64,000 nucleotides of DNA from Selenomonas ruminantium AC2024 (GTDB lineage Bacteria; Bacillota; Negativicutes; Selenomonadales; Selenomonadaceae), in assembly GCF_000687995.1 (NCBI RefSeq), contig NZ_JIAC01000001.1, positions 1,054,001-1,118,000 on the forward strand, given 5' to 3'. A program made the translations under genes and the position numbers. The notes beneath the pieces are model-generated. The model did not search any database and was not told where the DNA came from. It saw only the letters and a program-made list of their open reading frames with translations. This document shows, one piece after another, positions 63,026 through 64,000 of this stretch (position 1 is its first letter; each line of letters starts with the position of its first letter).

Positions 63026-63649
63026 ATGTCGAGAATTAAAGACGCTTTTGATGCCGTAGCTGCGGCCATCATTGCCCAGAAGGATTATCTGTCGGATATT
63101 GATGCCAAGGCCGGTGACGGTGACCATGGCTTCAATATGGCCCGCGGTTTTCGGGCTGCTCAGGAAAAAGTGGACGAGATGGACGATACCAGCCTGCCAG
63201 GCCCGGTGCTGATTAAAATCGGCAAGGCGCTGATTCAGAACGTGGGCGGTGCTGCAGGCCCGCTTTACGGTGCAGCTTTCGTCAAGGCTGGTGAGGCATG
63301 TGATGAAGAAACCCGCATGAACATCAAGAGTTTTGAAAAACTTTTGGCAGCTGCCATTGAAGCGATTCAGTCCCGTGGCCGTGCCGAACAGGGCGACAAG
63401 ACCATCTTGGATGCTCTGATTCCCATTCATGACTGCTTCCTGCCGGAAAATGTGGAAGACAAGAATCTCTTTGAGGTTCTGCAGGAAGCCTCCAAAGCCG
63501 CTGGTGACGGCGTAAATTACACCAAGGAAATCCCCGCGAAAAAAGGCCGCGCCAGCCTCGTAGGCGAGCGCAGCATCGGCGTGGAAGACCCCGGTGCTGT
63601 CAGCACGATGCTGATGTACCGTGCCTTGTATCAGTTCTTGAAACGCTAA
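63026..63649 (+). CDS. dhaL: DhaL-type dihydroxyacetone kinase ADP-binding subunit, apparently orphan
   Basis: 207 residues of the DhaL family. The Mg-ADP binding aspartates are intact in DIDAKAGDGDHGFNM (about 25-39), and VGGAAGPLYGAAF (about 73-85) and GERSIGVEDPGA (about 183-194) are conserved. In PTS-type kinases DhaL holds ADP and phosphorylates dihydroxyacetone bound to DhaK. No dhaK or dhaM is adjacent, which is unusual. ATG start with AAGGAG. Substrate could be dihydroxyacetone or another small ketone or sugar. Confidence 0.85.
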   Translation: MSRIKDAFDAVAAAIIAQKDYLSDIDAKAGDGDHGFNMARGFRAAQEKVDEMDDTSLPGPVLIKIGKALIQNVGGAAGPLYGAAFVKAGEACDEETRMNIKSFEKLLAAAIEAIQSRGRAEQGDKTILDALIPIHDCFLPENVEDKNLFEVLQEASKAAGDGVNYTKEIPAKKGRASLVGERSIGVEDPGAVSTMLMYRALYQFLKR

Positions 63650-63684
63650 GCGTTTTTATTGTAAGTTTTTAGGAGGAAATTTCA

Positions 63685-64000
63685 TTGAGTCAGAAGGTTC
63701 GTACCCGTTTTGCTCCGAGCCCTACGGGTTATATGCATATTGGTAATCTGCGCACGGCGCTTTACGGTTATCTCTACGCCAAAGCACAGAAGGGTGATTT
63801 TATCCTGCGTATTGAGGATACCGACCGTACGCGTTATGTGGCCGATGCGGTGGATTTCATCAACCGCACGCTCGAAATGGCGCATATTGTGCCGGATGAA
63901 GGCCCCGATATCGGCGGTGACTGCGGCCCCTATGTGCAGAGTGAGCGCATGGACATCTACAAGAAGTACGCCGAAGAACTGGTAAAGACCGGTCATGCTT
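63685..64000 (+). CDS. gltX: Glutamyl-tRNA synthetase, N-terminal part (cut by window edge)
   Basis: The first 105 residues of a class I aminoacyl-tRNA synthetase that charges glutamate. The TTG start is 9 bases after [27 protein letters not shown] contains the HIGH motif as HIGN, and [12 protein letters not shown] is diagnostic of GluRS. The gene runs off the right edge. It follows dhaL by 35 bases. Confidence 0.93.
   Translation, partial: MSQKVRTRFAPSPTGYMHIGNLRTALYGYLYAKAQKGDFILRIEDTDRTRYVADAVDFINRTLEMAHIVPDEGPDIGGDCGPYVQSERMDIYKKYAEELVKTGHA

Overview
The window looks like a chromosomal segment of an anaerobic, Gram-negative-type Firmicute of the Negativicutes, most likely a Selenomonas or close Selenomonadaceae relative. 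The evidence is a mix of Firmicute-type housekeeping genes (RNase M5, DegS-like kinase, LCP protein, RecD2, EpsC-type CysE) with an SLH-domain outer-membrane porin of the OmpM type, and a succinate/propionate fermentation gene set (two-subunit class I fumarase, menaquinone-type fumarate reductase, B12-dependent methylmalonyl-CoA mutase). No rRNA, tRNA, CRISPR array, prophage or intact insertion sequence was recognised.

Layout. 1-3.8 kb: end of an unidentified gene, a YbgC-type thioesterase, a membrane-anchored protein, a CofE-like protein, then rph-rdgB-YfcE-type phosphodiesterase. 4.0-8.9 kb: fumarase alpha/beta and frdCAB, behind a good promoter with two upstream palindromes. 9-10.2 kb: a self-inhibited Fic protein on the minus strand with a 19-bp palindrome at its promoter. 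10.4-14.1 kb: PAS-GGDEF-EAL protein, queF, pyridoxamine kinase, radical SAM protein. 14.2-20.5 kb: BI-1/YccA protein, a 0.8-kb gene-poor gap, YqeB, ComFC, lactate permease and an MFS transporter. 20.8-25.6 kb: a DhaR/AcoR-like regulator divergent from the MFS gene, trmB, an ftsW-type gene, a tandem array of long hairpins, and YgbA. 25.7-30.8 kb: a run of small membrane protein, DegS-like kinase, PLP decarboxylase, tmk, rnmV, rsmA. 31-39.2 kb: nhaC, then a cobalamin riboswitch leading mutA-mutB-meaB and an MsrA-like protein that has lost its catalytic cysteine. 39.4-49.9 kb: porin, exported [FeFe] hydrogenase (hydAB) with a cytochrome b, hydG on the opposite strand, and a five-gene nickel/peptide-type ABC importer. 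50-64 kb: LCP protein, a MITE-like repeat, ABC-F protein, recD2, EamA transporter, cupin, glucosaminidase-like lipoprotein, GT41 glycosyltransferase, chemoreceptor, cysE, dhaL and the start of gltX.

The metabolic genes fit one scheme: malate is dehydrated to fumarate and reduced to succinate by a membrane quinol:fumarate reductase; the periplasmic-type hydrogenase with its cytochrome b could feed H2 electrons into the quinone pool; succinate would go on to propionate through the B12-dependent mutase.

Three signals are not explained by ordinary annotation. (1) Six copies of a ~75-83-nt hairpin family (four in a tandem array at 24.6-25.1 kb, one at 17.3 kb, one at 30.8 kb) have arms that differ between copies but stay self-complementary, around a conserved GACAAGCTTGTC-like apex. 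(2) Four promoters (porin, hydA, hydG, ABC importer) share a C-tract/G-tract palindrome placed at the same distance from a -35 element that is followed by exactly 17 bp and a -10 element, which suggests one activator-controlled regulon. (3) hydG has a ~165-nt leader with three successive hairpins.
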